A stretch of DNA of 64,000 nt from Oscillospiraceae bacterium (GCA_900768245.1 CAAGCE010000193.1:35928-99927), one strand, 5' to 3'; shown: positions 43,993 through 53,272, counted from the stretch's first letter. The notes: generated by a model from the letters alone, not told the origin. Program-made: numbers and translations.

Positions 43993-45291
43993 ATGTCTGT
44001 ACAAATCACGTCGGTAATAAAACGCTCCCCATCATCAAGGGCAGGTATCAAAAGCGGGGATATGCTCATTTCGCTTAACGGTCACCCTATACACGATGTT
44101 CTGGACTATATGTTTTATGCCGCTGAAATCAAAGTGAATGTGCTCGTTGAAAGAAACAACGAAAAATTAAGCTTTGATATAGTAAAAAGCGAATATGATG
44201 ACCTTGGTCTTGAATTTGATTCATTCCTTATGGACCAAAAACAAAGCTGCACAAATAAATGTATTTTCTGTTTTATAGACCAGATGCCTCCGGGAATGAG
44301 AGATACTTTGTACTTTAAAGACGATGATGCACGTCTTTCTTTTTTACAGGGCAACTATGTCACATTGACAAACTTAAATCAGAATGATATTGATCGCATA
44401 ATTCAGATGCGTCTTAATATAAATGTCTCCGTACACACAACAAATCCTGAACTCAGATGCAGAATGATGCACAACAGATTTGCAGGAGAAAAGCTGGACT
44501 ATCTTCGTCAGTTTGCCAAAGCAGGTATTGCAATGAACTGTCAGATCGTTCTGTGTCCCGGAATAAACGACGGAAAAGAACTTGAGCGCACTCTTACAGA
44601 TTTGGGAAACCTTATGCCTAACATTCAGAGCGTTGCTGTCGTTCCGGTCGGTATAACAAAATTCCGTGACGGATTGTATCCGCTTACGCTGTTTAACAAG
44701 GAAACTGCAGGTGCGGCACTTGACCTGATAGAAGGATTCCAAACAAAATTTCTTGATAAATACGGAACAAGAGTTGTTTTTCCTGCCGATGAATTTTATG
44801 TAACAGCCGAAAGACCTATTCCAAGCGGAAAATGCTATGAAGAATACAGCCAGTACGAAAATGGTGTAGGAATGCTGCGTTCGCTTGCAGATGAATTTGA
44901 ATCAGCAATGAAGCTTGCCGATGATCCGCAGAAACCGAGGACAGTTTCAATTGCGACAGGTGCGGCAGCGTATAAATTTATTTCCGAACTGGTTGAAAAA
45001 GCTGAAAAAAAGTGGCATAATATAAATTGTAACGTTTATAAAATCACAAATCATTTTTTCGGAGAAACTATTACAGTTTCCGGACTTATCACGGCAACAG
45101 ATATTATTTCACAGCTTAAAGATAAGCCATTGGGCGATGCTCTTCTGCTTACAACATCAATGTTTAAACGTGATACCGATATTTTTCTTGATGATATGAC
45201 GATCCCTGATGTAGAAAAAGCACTTGGGGTAAAAGTAATTGTCACAGAAAATGACGGATTTGATTTATTGGATAAAATTTTATTTGACTGA
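43993..45291 (+). CDS. PDZ-radical SAM-DUF512 protein
   Basis: This 432-residue protein has a PDZ-like domain (about 3-65, PSSRAGIKSGDMLISLNG) followed by a cysteine motif C-x3-C-x2-C (C86, C90, C93 in SCTNKCIFCF), which is the radical-SAM cluster pattern, and then the DUF512 domain (about 220-425). The family is widespread in Clostridia and cyanobacteria, and its reaction is not known. Its position directly before der is conserved in Clostridia, suggesting a link to ribosome assembly or a shared envelope function, which is inference. No promoter is visible after the rpmF terminator. Confidence 0.85.
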   Translation: MSVQITSVIKRSPSSRAGIKSGDMLISLNGHPIHDVLDYMFYAAEIKVNVLVERNNEKLSFDIVKSEYDDLGLEFDSFLMDQKQSCTNKCIFCFIDQMPPGMRDTLYFKDDDARLSFLQGNYVTLTNLNQNDIDRIIQMRLNINVSVHTTNPELRCRMMHNRFAGEKLDYLRQFAKAGIAMNCQIVLCPGINDGKELERTLTDLGNLMPNIQSVAVVPVGITKFRDGLYPLTLFNKETAGAALDLIEGFQTKFLDKYGTRVVFPADEFYVTAERPIPSGKCYEEYSQYENGVGMLRSLADEFESAMKLADDPQKPRTVSIATGAAAYKFISELVEKAEKKWHNINCNVYKITNHFFGETITVSGLITATDIISQLKDKPLGDALLLTTSMFKRDTDIFLDDMTIPDVEKALGVKVIVTENDGFDLLDKILFD

Positions 45292-45310
45292 TAGGATTGG
45301 AGATGATAAT

Positions 45311-46639
45311 ATGGCTTTACCGATCGTTGCGGTTGTCGGACGTCCGAATGTAGGAAAATCGACACTTTTTAACAAGCTTATCGGACAGCGTATGTCAATT
45401 GTTGAGGATACACCGGGTGTTACCCGTGACAGAATATACTCAAAATGTGAATGGAGAAACCGTGAATTTATGGTTGTTGATACAGGCGGTATTGAACCTA
45501 ATTCAGATGATATTATCCTTTCACAGATGCGCCGTCAGGCTGAACTTGCAATTGAAAAAGCTGATGTAATAGTTTTTCTGACCGACATAAGAACAGGCGT
45601 TACTGCTAACGATTATGATGTTGCAAGAATGCTTCAGAAAAGCGGTAAGCCTATAATTCTCTGTGTCAATAAATGCGACTCTATTGGTGATCCACCGCCT
45701 GAATTCTATGAATTCTACAATCTTGGCTTAGGTGATCCGATACCGCTTTCTGCCGCTCACGGACACGGTTCGGGAGATATGCTTGACAGAATATTCGAGT
45801 ATTTTCCGGAGGAAACCAACGAAGATTACGATGAAGAATATATAAAGGTCGCTGTTATAGGCAAGCCTAATGTCGGCAAATCTTCACTCATTAACCGAGT
45901 TGCGGGAGAAGAACGTGCAATAGTTTCAAATATTGCAGGTACTACCCGTGATGCAACAGACACCATTGTTGAAAATGAACACGGAAAATATGTTTTCATT
46001 GATACGGCAGGAATACGCAAAAAGTCAAAAATAAATGAAAAAATCGAACATTACAGCGTTTTAAGAGCTTATATGGCTGTTGATCGTTCTGATGTTTGTG
46101 TAATTGTCATTGATGCTGAAGTTGGTTTTACCGATCAGGATTCAAAGGTCGCAGGATATGCTCACGAGCAGGGCAAAGCTTGCATCGTTGCCGTAAATAA
46201 ATGGGATGCAATTGACAAAGACAGCAACACTATGGACGAATTCCGCACAAAGCTTGAAAAAGATTTCAGCTTTATGTCATATGTTCCGTTTGTATTTATT
46301 TCAGCTAAAACAGGTCTGCGTGTAGACAAGCTTTTCGATATGATAAATAAGGTACACGCTCAGAACAGTATGCGTATCTCAACAGGTATGCTTAATGACA
46401 TTCTTGCATATGCAACAACAAGAGTTCAGCCGCCTTCCGACAAGGGCAGACGTCTTAAAATTTACTATATGACTCAGCCCTCCACAAAGCCGCCGACATT
46501 CGTTGTATTTGTGAACCGTGCTGACCTTTTCCATTTCTCATATCAGAGATACCTGGAAAATCAGATCCGCCAGACATTCGGTCTTGAAGGCACACCTGTT
46601 CGTTTCATTACAAGAGAACGCAACAGAGATGATGACTAA
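45311..46639 (+). CDS. der: Ribosome biogenesis GTPase Der (EngA)
   Basis: Der (442 residues) has two tandem G domains and a KH-like C-terminus and is needed for 50S assembly. The first P-loop is GRPNVGKSTL (about 10-19), the second GKPNVGKSSL (about 183-192), each with its DTGG or DTAG and NKxD motifs. The start is ATG 45311 behind GGAG; an in-frame extension to 45239 lies in the previous gene. It is followed by plsY and gpsA. Confidence 0.97.
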   Translation: MALPIVAVVGRPNVGKSTLFNKLIGQRMSIVEDTPGVTRDRIYSKCEWRNREFMVVDTGGIEPNSDDIILSQMRRQAELAIEKADVIVFLTDIRTGVTANDYDVARMLQKSGKPIILCVNKCDSIGDPPPEFYEFYNLGLGDPIPLSAAHGHGSGDMLDRIFEYFPEETNEDYDEEYIKVAVIGKPNVGKSSLINRVAGEERAIVSNIAGTTRDATDTIVENEHGKYVFIDTAGIRKKSKINEKIEHYSVLRAYMAVDRSDVCVIVIDAEVGFTDQDSKVAGYAHEQGKACIVAVNKWDAIDKDSNTMDEFRTKLEKDFSFMSYVPFVFISAKTGLRVDKLFDMINKVHAQNSMRISTGMLNDILAYATTRVQPPSDKGRRLKIYYMTQPSTKPPTFVVFVNRADLFHFSYQRYLENQIRQTFGLEGTPVRFITRERNRDDD

Positions 46640-46663
46640 ATTTATTGATTTGGGGTATTTACA

Positions 46664-47368
46664 ATGCTTAAAGTAATAATTTGCCTTGCACTTACAATGA
46701 TAATTTCTTATCTTTTGGGAAGCTGCAATTCATCTATCATCGTAGTAAGACTTCTTAAGCATGAGGACATTCGTGAACAGGGCAGCAAAAATGCGGGACT
46801 TACAAATACTCTTCGCTGCTATGGCAAAATTCCGGCACTTCTTACACTCATCGGCGACCTTGCCAAAGGAATAATAGCTGTACTTCTCAGTCTGCTTGTT
46901 TTTAAGCTCATTATCGGAGGGGACTGTTTTACCGCTCCTCCGTTATATTATCCTGAGATACTTGACGAAAAATCTATCGGATACATATCAGGCTTTTTTG
47001 CAATTCTCGGTCATATTTTTCCTCTTTATTACGGCTTCAAAGGCGGAAAGGGAATACTTGTATCCTGCTCTATCCTTATTGTAATTGACCCGCTTACATT
47101 TGTAATTATCATACCTTTCTTTGCATTGATGGTATTTATCACAAGATATGTTTCCGTATCTTCTATCGCTTCAGCTGTAGTTTACCCGATACTTACGTTT
47201 ATTCTTCATTATTTTGTTGAGGGTATACCTACTGATGTTTGTATTGCTCATGTAATTCTTGTTGCCTGCACAAGTGCTTTGCTTATTTATATGCACCGCA
47301 CCAATATCAAACGCCTTATTGCAGGAACAGAAAACAAATTCAGTTTTAAAAGCAAAAATAAAGAATAA
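46664..47368 (+). CDS. plsY: Acyl-phosphate glycerol-3-phosphate acyltransferase PlsY
   Basis: PlsY (234 residues) transfers the acyl chain from acyl-phosphate to glycerol-3-phosphate, the first step of phospholipid synthesis, in the membrane. Five hydrophobic segments and the conserved motifs SYLLGSCNSSIIV (about 15-27), GSKNAGLTNTLR (about 41-52) and GFKGGKGI (about 126-133) are present. gpsA, which makes its substrate, is next. Confidence 0.96.
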   Translation: MLKVIICLALTMIISYLLGSCNSSIIVVRLLKHEDIREQGSKNAGLTNTLRCYGKIPALLTLIGDLAKGIIAVLLSLLVFKLIIGGDCFTAPPLYYPEILDEKSIGYISGFFAILGHIFPLYYGFKGGKGILVSCSILIVIDPLTFVIIIPFFALMVFITRYVSVSSIASAVVYPILTFILHYFVEGIPTDVCIAHVILVACTSALLIYMHRTNIKRLIAGTENKFSFKSKNKE

Positions 47369-47388
47369 TTAAAAGGAGGCTGTTTTTC

Positions 47389-48393
47389 ATGGCAAAGTTC
47401 ACAGTTCTCGGTATGGGCGGTTTCGGACTTGCATTAGCTGTTATGCTTAACAACTTTAATCACGAAGTCACTGTATGGTCTGCATTTGACAGTGAAATTG
47501 AGGCTATCAGACATGACGGTGAAAATAAGCAGAAGCTCCCCGGAGTAAAAATCAGCGCAGCTATCAAACTGACAAATGATATTTCAAGTGTTTCCGATGC
47601 TGATATTGTTATTTTTGGAGTTCCAACCAATTTTGTAAGAAGCGTTGCCGAAAAAATAAAGCCTTTTATAAAACCCGAAACAGTTATCGTTAATACTGCA
47701 AAGGGTCTTGAGGACGGAACGTATACAAGAATGAGCCAAGTTCTTAAAGAAGTTCTTCCCGATTCTCCGATAGTCGTTCTTACAGGTCCTTCTCACGCAG
47801 AGGAAGTTGCCATCGGTATGCCTACAACAATTACCGTTGCATCAGAAGATGTTAAATACGCCGATTACATTCAGAGCGTTATGTCTAACAGCCTTTTCAG
47901 AGTTTATATCAATGATGATGTCATTGGCTGCGAGCTTGGCGGTTCTTTGAAAAATGTAATTGCACTTTGCGCAGGAATTTGTGACGGTATGGGATACGGT
48001 GACAATACAAAGGCAGCATTGATGACAAGAGGCATCACCGAAATTGCAAGACTTGGTGTTGCTCTCGGAGGAAAATCCGAAACATTTGCAGGCTTGACCG
48101 GAATAGGTGACCTTATTGTTACCTGTACAAGTATGCACAGCAGAAACAGACGTGCAGGAATACTTATCGGTCAGGGTGTAAGTCCTGATGAAGCCGTAAA
48201 GAGAGTTGGCACGGTAGAAGGATATACCTGCACAAGAACTGCATATGCACTTGCCCAAAAAATAGGTGTTGATATGCCGATAACCGAACAATGCTACAAT
48301 GTTTTATACAACGGAGTTAATCCGCGCATTGCTTTGAGCAATCTTATGGAACGTCCGAAGCGTCATGAAACAGAAAGCGTCTGGGTAAAATAA
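47389..48393 (+). CDS. gpsA: Glycerol-3-phosphate dehydrogenase [NAD(P)+]
   Basis: GpsA (334 residues) reduces dihydroxyacetone phosphate to glycerol-3-phosphate. The nucleotide-binding GMGGFGLALA (about 8-17), TGPSHAEEVA (about 136-145), the catalytic lysine region GGSLKNVIALCAG (about 184-196) and GLGDL-like GIGDLIVTC (about 239-247) are present. The order der-plsY-gpsA is conserved in Firmicutes. A terminator follows. Confidence 0.97.
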   Translation: MAKFTVLGMGGFGLALAVMLNNFNHEVTVWSAFDSEIEAIRHDGENKQKLPGVKISAAIKLTNDISSVSDADIVIFGVPTNFVRSVAEKIKPFIKPETVIVNTAKGLEDGTYTRMSQVLKEVLPDSPIVVLTGPSHAEEVAIGMPTTITVASEDVKYADYIQSVMSNSLFRVYINDDVIGCELGGSLKNVIALCAGICDGMGYGDNTKAALMTRGITEIARLGVALGGKSETFAGLTGIGDLIVTCTSMHSRNRRAGILIGQGVSPDEAVKRVGTVEGYTCTRTAYALAQKIGVDMPITEQCYNVLYNGVNPRIALSNLMERPKRHETESVWVK

Positions 48394-48411
48394 AACTTAT
48401 ACTGTAATTTG

Positions 48412-48441
48412 ATCCTCCCGATCTATCGGGGGGATTTTTTT
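48412..48441 (+). terminator. Terminator after gpsA
   Basis: ATCCTCCCGAT (48412-48422) pairs with ATCGGGGGGAT (48425-48435) allowing one G-T pair, followed by seven T. Confidence 0.88.
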
Positions 48442-48471
48442 GTTCTATACTTGTCCTGCTCGGCATATTAT
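48442..48471 (+). promoter_or_regulatory. Possible sigma-E-type promoter of the spoIIIA operon
   Basis: GTTCTATA (48442-48449) and CATATTAT (48464-48471) are 14 bases apart and agree with the approximate sigma-E pattern at 5 of 8 and 6 of 8 positions. spoIIIA is sigma-E-dependent in Bacillus and this is the only gap before it, but the match is weak. Confidence 0.33.
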
Positions 48472-48501
48472 TAAACAAGTAAAAAGCAAAGGAATGAAAC
48501 T

Positions 48502-49446
48502 ATGGACAACCTGCTTACATCATATTTCAGCGGTGAGTTGAAATGTGCTTTAGAAAATATTACATCAGATGACGTGACCGAAATACGCCTTAGGCTCAAT
48601 TTTCCCGTTACAATAATATGCTTTGAAAAGATATTTTATCTAATGCAAAATGGTGGACTATCCGCATCTGTAAATTCCAAATGCATCATTGCCAATGAAC
48701 AATGTATCAAAAAAACATTTGAATCAATATGCCGCTACTCTATACACAGTTACCAGAACGATATATGCCGTGGATTTGTCACTATAAAAGGCGGACATCG
48801 TGTAGGCATATGCGGAACTGCCGTAACACATAATGGTGAAATAACCAATATAAAAGATATAAGCAGTCTTAATTTCCGAATTGCAAGACAGGTCAAAAAC
48901 TGTTCCGAAGAATTATACAATACCGCATATTCATCAGGTTTAAATAATATCCTTATTGCAGGAGTACCTTCAAGCGGAAAAACAACTTTGCTGCGTGACC
49001 TTTGCAGAAAAGTAAGCCGATCGCACAAGGTATCGGTCATTGATGAGCGAGGTGAGATTGCAGCTGTTTATTCAGGTATACCGCAAAATGATGTTGGCAT
49101 AAATACAGATATTTTTAACGGATATTCAAAAGCTGTCGGAATTGAAACAGCTGTAAGAGTTATGTCGCCTGAAATTATTTTTTGTGATGAGGCAGGCGGA
49201 AGTGCTGATATGTCTGCCTTTGAATATGCTCTTTCAAGCGGTGTTTATCTTGCAGTAACAATACACGCCGAATGTCTTAATGACATAATAAAAAAAGTGC
49301 CGTTTTATCAAAGCTTTGATTATATCTTTTTTTTAGACAAATACTGTGTTTCAAATATAGTCAGGAAGTGTGATTATGATAAAATCGATCTGCTCAATTC
49401 TGATAATTACAATAACGTCATTAATGGGAAACTATTTTGCAGCTAA
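48502..49446 (+). CDS. spoIIIAA: Stage III sporulation ATPase SpoIIIAA
   Basis: SpoIIIAA (314 residues) is a secretion-type ATPase that powers or gates the SpoIIIA-SpoIIQ channel joining mother cell and forespore. Walker A is GVPSSGKTTLLRD (about 154-166), DERGE (about 180-184) is present, and the Walker B region reads IIFCDEAGG (about 227-235). It begins the eight-gene spoIIIA operon. Its end overlaps the spoIIIAB start by about 70 bases. Confidence 0.95.
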   Translation: MDNLLTSYFSGELKCALENITSDDVTEIRLRLNFPVTIICFEKIFYLMQNGGLSASVNSKCIIANEQCIKKTFESICRYSIHSYQNDICRGFVTIKGGHRVGICGTAVTHNGEITNIKDISSLNFRIARQVKNCSEELYNTAYSSGLNNILIAGVPSSGKTTLLRDLCRKVSRSHKVSVIDERGEIAAVYSGIPQNDVGINTDIFNGYSKAVGIETAVRVMSPEIIFCDEAGGSADMSAFEYALSSGVYLAVTIHAECLNDIIKKVPFYQSFDYIFFLDKYCVSNIVRKCDYDKIDLLNSDNYNNVINGKLFCS

Positions 49447-49888
49447 TCTGAACAAAAGAGTGCGAACTTTAAAATCAGTCGGATATATGCTTGACGAAAT
49501 TGAAATGCTGCTTAAATACCGTTCAGCAACTGTTTATGAGATCATTGAAAATCTTAACAATGATAAGCGTTTCAGCAAGCTTGGTTTTATTTCGGAAATT
49601 GCAGATAAATGTCGTGACACAGATATACCATTCAATGATATATGGTGCAGCTGTATTGACAAGCACACCGAGATTTTCCTGAAAAAGGAGGACAAGGACC
49701 TCATATGCTCTATCGGGCAGTATCTCGGCACAAGTGATACAGAAACTCAGCTCAACACAATTCAAATTAAAAAAGGTGAATTATCCGCCTTTTTAAAAAA
49801 TGCAGAAGAAGATCTTTTAAAAAAAGCTAAGTTATATCGTTCTATTGGAATTCTTGCAGGTGCTTTTATTTCAATAATGATATTATAA
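49376..49888 (+). CDS. spoIIIAB: Stage III sporulation protein SpoIIIAB
   Basis: SpoIIIAB (170 residues, ATG 49376 after AGGAAG) is a bitopic membrane protein with an N-terminal helix, a cytoplasmic helical domain containing LKSVGYMLDEIEMLLKYRS (split about 33-51) related to type II secretion GspF, and a C-terminal hydrophobic helix (about 151-168). It is part of the feeding-tube channel. Confidence 0.93.
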   Translation: MIKSICSILIITITSLMGNYFAANLNKRVRTLKSVGYMLDEIEMLLKYRSATVYEIIENLNNDKRFSKLGFISEIADKCRDTDIPFNDIWCSCIDKHTEIFLKKEDKDLICSIGQYLGTSDTETQLNTIQIKKGELSAFLKNAEEDLLKKAKLYRSIGILAGAFISIMIL

Positions 49889-49903
49889 GCAGGAGGTCAA
49901 ACC

Positions 49904-50098
49904 GTGGAACTGGATCTGATATTTAAAATTGCGGGAATAGGTATAATCGTTTCCGTGCTTAATATGGTGCTGAAAAAAGCTGACCGTGAAGAATACTGTA
50001 TGATAGTAACTATCGCAGGTCTGATAGTCGTTCTTATGATGATAATAAATCAGATCGCAGAGCTTTTTGATACAGTAAAAACTGTTTTTGGTTTCTGA
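49904..50098 (+). CDS. spoIIIAC: Stage III sporulation protein SpoIIIAC
   Basis: This 64-residue protein starts at GTG behind GGAGG. It has two membrane helices (about 7-20 and 30-48) and the motif LKKADREEY between them, which is typical for SpoIIIAC. It is a small channel subunit related to SpoIIIAD, whose gene follows two bases later. Confidence 0.94.
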   Translation: MELDLIFKIAGIGIIVSVLNMVLKKADREEYCMIVTIAGLIVVLMMIINQIAELFDTVKTVFGF

Positions 50099-50100
50099 GT

Positions 50101-50490
50101 ATGGATATTATAAAAATAGCGGCTCTTTGCATAATATCATCTATAATGTGCAGTCTTTTCAGCAAGGATAACAAGGAATATTCACTATACATAAAAGCAG
50201 CTGCGGCGTGTATGATATTATGCGGCATAATCATATACATTTCACCTGTAATAGACAGTATAAACAATATTTTTCTTCGGACAGGCATAGAAAGCGAATA
50301 TCTTACGATACTTTTTAAAGCCATTGGAATATGCTATATCTCACAATTCGCCTATGACATATGCAAGGACTGCGGAGAAAACACTCTTGCCTCTCAGGTC
50401 GAAATAGCAGGTAAAGCCGCATTGATAATGCTTGCCCTGCCGCTTATTGAAAAGCTTGTTGGTATTGTTACCGAATTATCAGGTTATTAA
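50101..50490 (+). CDS. spoIIIAD: Stage III sporulation protein SpoIIIAD
   Basis: SpoIIIAD (129 residues) has four hydrophobic segments and the conserved KAIGICYISQFAYDICKDCGE (about 75-95). It is a membrane component of the SpoIIIA complex. It starts two bases after the spoIIIAC stop, so translation is coupled. Confidence 0.94.
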   Translation: MDIIKIAALCIISSIMCSLFSKDNKEYSLYIKAAAACMILCGIIIYISPVIDSINNIFLRTGIESEYLTILFKAIGICYISQFAYDICKDCGENTLASQVEIAGKAALIMLALPLIEKLVGIVTELSGY

Positions 50491-50502
50491 GGAAATAAAA
50501 AT

Positions 50503-51639
50503 ATGAAAAAGGTTATTGTTTTTCTTACGGCATTGTTTTTTCTTTTTTTCTGCGGAATAAATGTATGCGCCGAAACGATCAATAATTCGGTTGCGGACGA
50601 GCTTAATATTGATACCAATGAGATAGGGGACGCTCTTCCTCCCGAAGTAAGTGAATATATAGATGAACATAACCTCACAGTTGACGATACGGAAATGATG
50701 ACAGCCATAACACCAAAAGAAGTATTTGAATACATATGGCAGACCTTTACTGACAAGCTTTCCTATCCGCTTAAAGTCCTTGCATCACTTATATGCATAA
50801 TAGTTATAAGTGCCGTAATTAACGGAATGGGCGACAGCGTATGCAACAAGTCACTTGAAAAAATATACGGAATGATATGCGTTCTAATAGCTGTAGGTAT
50901 AATCGTTGCGCCTATCTCAAGCTGTATTGATTTGGTTGCAGAAACGTTATATTCAGGCAGCGATTTTATGATAGGATATGTTCCTGTATTTGCAGGGATA
51001 ACTGCTTCAGCCGGAGGAATAACATCTGCTGTCGCCTATAACACTGTTGTACTGCTTGTTGCTGAAGCGGCTGTTCAGATAGCTGCAAATTACATTATGC
51101 CTGCAATGTCAATATGTATGGCACTTGGAATAATCGAAGCTGTAAACCCTTCATTCAATCTTACAAGTCTTACGGAAGTAATTACAAAAGCCGTAAAATT
51201 CATACTCGGATTTATAATGACGGTTTTTATCGGACTTCTTTCTCTGCAAAGCATAATAGGTGCGTCAGCGGATACTATTGGAGTCAAAGCTGCGAAATAT
51301 CTTGCTTCAAACTGTATACCTGTTGTGGGAAGTGCTGTTGCCGATGCTTATACAACATTAAAGGCAAGCCTTGGAATACTTCGGGGAGGCGTAGGTTTTT
51401 TCGGTGTAACGGCGATTTTTCTTACAGTTATGCCTTCAATAGCTGAAATACTTATTATGCGCTTTGTATTTACAGCCGCAGAAATCGCAGGTGACATTTT
51501 CGGTGTCAAGCATATAAAAACACTTCTAAAAAATTCGTCCAACATTTTATCACTTATGTTCAGCCTGTTGATATGCTTTTCAATGATGCTTATAATTTCT
51601 ACGGCTATTCTTATGATGATAGGACTTGATATTGCATAG
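50503..51639 (+). CDS. spoIIIAE: Stage III sporulation protein SpoIIIAE
   Basis: SpoIIIAE (378 residues) is a polytopic membrane protein of the mother cell-forespore channel. A signal peptide (about 1-22) precedes an acidic extracytoplasmic segment and at least six membrane helices. Conserved stretches such as FMIGYVPVFAGITASAGG (split about 155-172) are present. Gene order and length fit. Confidence 0.94.
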   Translation: MKKVIVFLTALFFLFFCGINVCAETINNSVADELNIDTNEIGDALPPEVSEYIDEHNLTVDDTEMMTAITPKEVFEYIWQTFTDKLSYPLKVLASLICIIVISAVINGMGDSVCNKSLEKIYGMICVLIAVGIIVAPISSCIDLVAETLYSGSDFMIGYVPVFAGITASAGGITSAVAYNTVVLLVAEAAVQIAANYIMPAMSICMALGIIEAVNPSFNLTSLTEVITKAVKFILGFIMTVFIGLLSLQSIIGASADTIGVKAAKYLASNCIPVVGSAVADAYTTLKASLGILRGGVGFFGVTAIFLTVMPSIAEILIMRFVFTAAEIAGDIFGVKHIKTLLKNSSNILSLMFSLLICFSMMLIISTAILMMIGLDIA

Positions 51640-51652
51640 GGGAGTTTTATTT

Positions 51653-52144
51653 ATGGACGCATTTAAGTTAATATCACTTACAGCCGGCTTTATTTCAATT
51701 ATAATAGCTGCATTTGACTCAATTTATCCCTCTGAAAAATATTCAAAGCAAATAAAAATAATTTTTTCATTAATATTTGTACTGAGCATTGTTACGCCAT
51801 TTGTAAACGGAGAGGTCAACATATCGGAGAGTTTTGATTTTGTAGACGCTTCGGCAGATGTTCTGTATGAAAAAAATATCGCTGCAGATGAATATCTGAA
51901 AAGCTCGGTAGAAAACAACATAAGCAGCACTATCGGTTCTTATCTCAAAGAAAATGAAATATCTTTTGATGAAATCAAGACAAGTATAAATATTTCGGAC
52001 TATGGCAGCATATCTATTAATGAGATTGAAATAGCTGTTGATGATACAGCACAAGGAGATGAGATAATTGCTTTAGTCAGAAATAAAACAGGTGAAAATA
52101 CCGATATAAAAATCAAGGAGAGCATTAACAATGAAACTGAATGA
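51653..52144 (+). CDS. spoIIIAF: Stage III sporulation protein SpoIIIAF
   Basis: SpoIIIAF (163 residues from ATG 51653; the frame extends to 51626 inside spoIIIAE) has two N-terminal membrane helices (about 5-22 and 33-50), with YPSEKYSKQIK between them, and a C-terminal ring-building domain (about 85-160). GGGGAG lies upstream. Its end overlaps spoIIIAG by 14 bases. Confidence 0.92.
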   Translation: MDAFKLISLTAGFISIIIAAFDSIYPSEKYSKQIKIIFSLIFVLSIVTPFVNGEVNISESFDFVDASADVLYEKNIAADEYLKSSVENNISSTIGSYLKENEISFDEIKTSINISDYGSISINEIEIAVDDTAQGDEIIALVRNKTGENTDIKIKESINNETE

Positions 52145-52649
52145 GCTGATCGATAAGATCAAGGATTTTTCACGCAAACCTGCATTTCCAAAGGTGCTTA
52201 TCACATCGGGACTTATACTTATGCTTGTTATTTTATTTTCCGACTTAGGCAAAAAAGATGACACCAAGACTGCATCAGACGTAAATTCAGACTTTCTTAC
52301 TGCCGAAACCTACAATGAGCAGCTTGAAATTAAGCTTGAAAAAATCCTGACAGAAATTGACGGTGTCGGAAAAGCACAGGTACTTGTCAATATTTCTTCA
52401 ACAGAAGAATATGTGTATGCAGAGGAAATAAAGCAGGGAACAGCTCAGTCGGAAAACAGTTATGTTATCATTGATAAGGGTTCTCAGAAGGGAGCACTCG
52501 TAAAAAAAATAAACAATCCGTCTGTGAGCGGTATCATTATTGTTTGTGAAGGAGGCGATGACCCCAAAATATGCGAAAAGGTCTACAAGGCTGTATCAAC
52601 AGCTTTGAATATGCCGACAAACCGAATCTATGTTACAGAAATGAAATAG
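52131..52649 (+). CDS. spoIIIAG: Stage III sporulation protein SpoIIIAG
   Basis: SpoIIIAG (172 residues) has one membrane helix (about 20-38) and an extracytoplasmic ring-building domain resembling type III secretion rings, with LTEIDGVGKAQVLVNISST (split about 65-83) and ISGIIIVCEGGDDPKI (about 133-148 region). It forms a large ring in the intermembrane space in Bacillus. Confidence 0.94.
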   Translation: MKLNELIDKIKDFSRKPAFPKVLITSGLILMLVILFSDLGKKDDTKTASDVNSDFLTAETYNEQLEIKLEKILTEIDGVGKAQVLVNISSTEEYVYAEEIKQGTAQSENSYVIIDKGSQKGALVKKINNPSVSGIIIVCEGGDDPKICEKVYKAVSTALNMPTNRIYVTEMK

Positions 52650-52663
52650 GAGGGTATCATACC

Positions 52664-53221
52664 ATGAGAAAGCTTAACCTTATTATCGGAAAAAAACAAA
52701 TTATCCTTGCTTGTCTTACGCTTATTCTCGGAATCGCTATCTATATGAACTATGCTCTTGCTTCTGCCGATAAGGACATTACCGCAACCGATGTTATGGC
52801 AGGTGCATCTTCAGAATCAGCAGAAGAAGCCGCAAACTACGGTGATGCAGCATTTGTCAGCACAGAAGGCGACAGCGATTATTTTGCACAGGTTCGTCTT
52901 ACAAGAATGACAAGCCGTGATGAAGCTGTTGAAACATTATCATCTATCCTTAACGGCGGTGACCTTTCAGATGAAGAAACCGCTACATACACTAACGAAG
53001 CTGTGAGCCTTTCCAAGCTCTCAGAAAGTGAAGGAAAAATCGAAAGTCTTATCAAAGCTCAGGGTTTTGATGACTGCGTTGTATACCTTAACGGCAGCAC
53101 AGCTAACATTGTTGTAAAGACAGAAGGACTGGAATCCGCTCAGGCAGCCCAAATTAAAGACATTTTGTTAACAGAGGTTACAATTCCCGCAGAAAATATT
53201 AGAATTTTTGAGGTTAAGTAG
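52664..53221 (+). CDS. spoIIIAH: Stage III sporulation protein SpoIIIAH
   Basis: SpoIIIAH (185 residues, ATG 52664 behind AGGAGGG) has an N-terminal membrane helix (about 10-28) and a C-terminal ring-building domain that binds SpoIIQ from the forespore side. Conserved features are RLTRMTSRDEAVETL (about 83-97) and a terminal VTIPAENIRIFEVK. It is the last gene of the operon. The frame extends upstream to 52571 without a ribosome site. Confidence 0.94.
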   Translation: MRKLNLIIGKKQIILACLTLILGIAIYMNYALASADKDITATDVMAGASSESAEEAANYGDAAFVSTEGDSDYFAQVRLTRMTSRDEAVETLSSILNGGDLSDEETATYTNEAVSLSKLSESEGKIESLIKAQGFDDCVVYLNGSTANIVVKTEGLESAQAAQIKDILLTEVTIPAENIRIFEVK

Positions 53222-53250
53222 TTGTGTCTTTCAAAAAAATTTGCTATAAT
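53222..53250 (+). promoter_or_regulatory. Promoter of the Asp23-family gene
   Basis: TTGTGT (53222-53227) and a perfect TATAAT (53245-53250) are 17 bases apart, with TG at 53242-53243. The -10 box lies inside a dyad-symmetric stretch. Confidence 0.7.
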
Positions 53251-53272
53251 AGTATTATAATTATTTTTGAAA
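53229..53272. repeat. Dyad symmetry spanning the Asp23 promoter
   Basis: Outer arms TTTCAAAAA (53229-53237) and TTTTTGAAA (53264-53272) flank an inner TATAATA-G-TATTATA (53245-53259). The whole covers the -10 box and predicted start, so it could be an operator; an AT-rich chance palindrome is the alternative. Confidence 0.45.

Noticed and set aside
48502..49446. SpoIIIAA as a conjugation or type IV secretion ATPase
   Set aside because: Seven further spoIIIA genes follow in the canonical order, so the sporulation assignment is secure.
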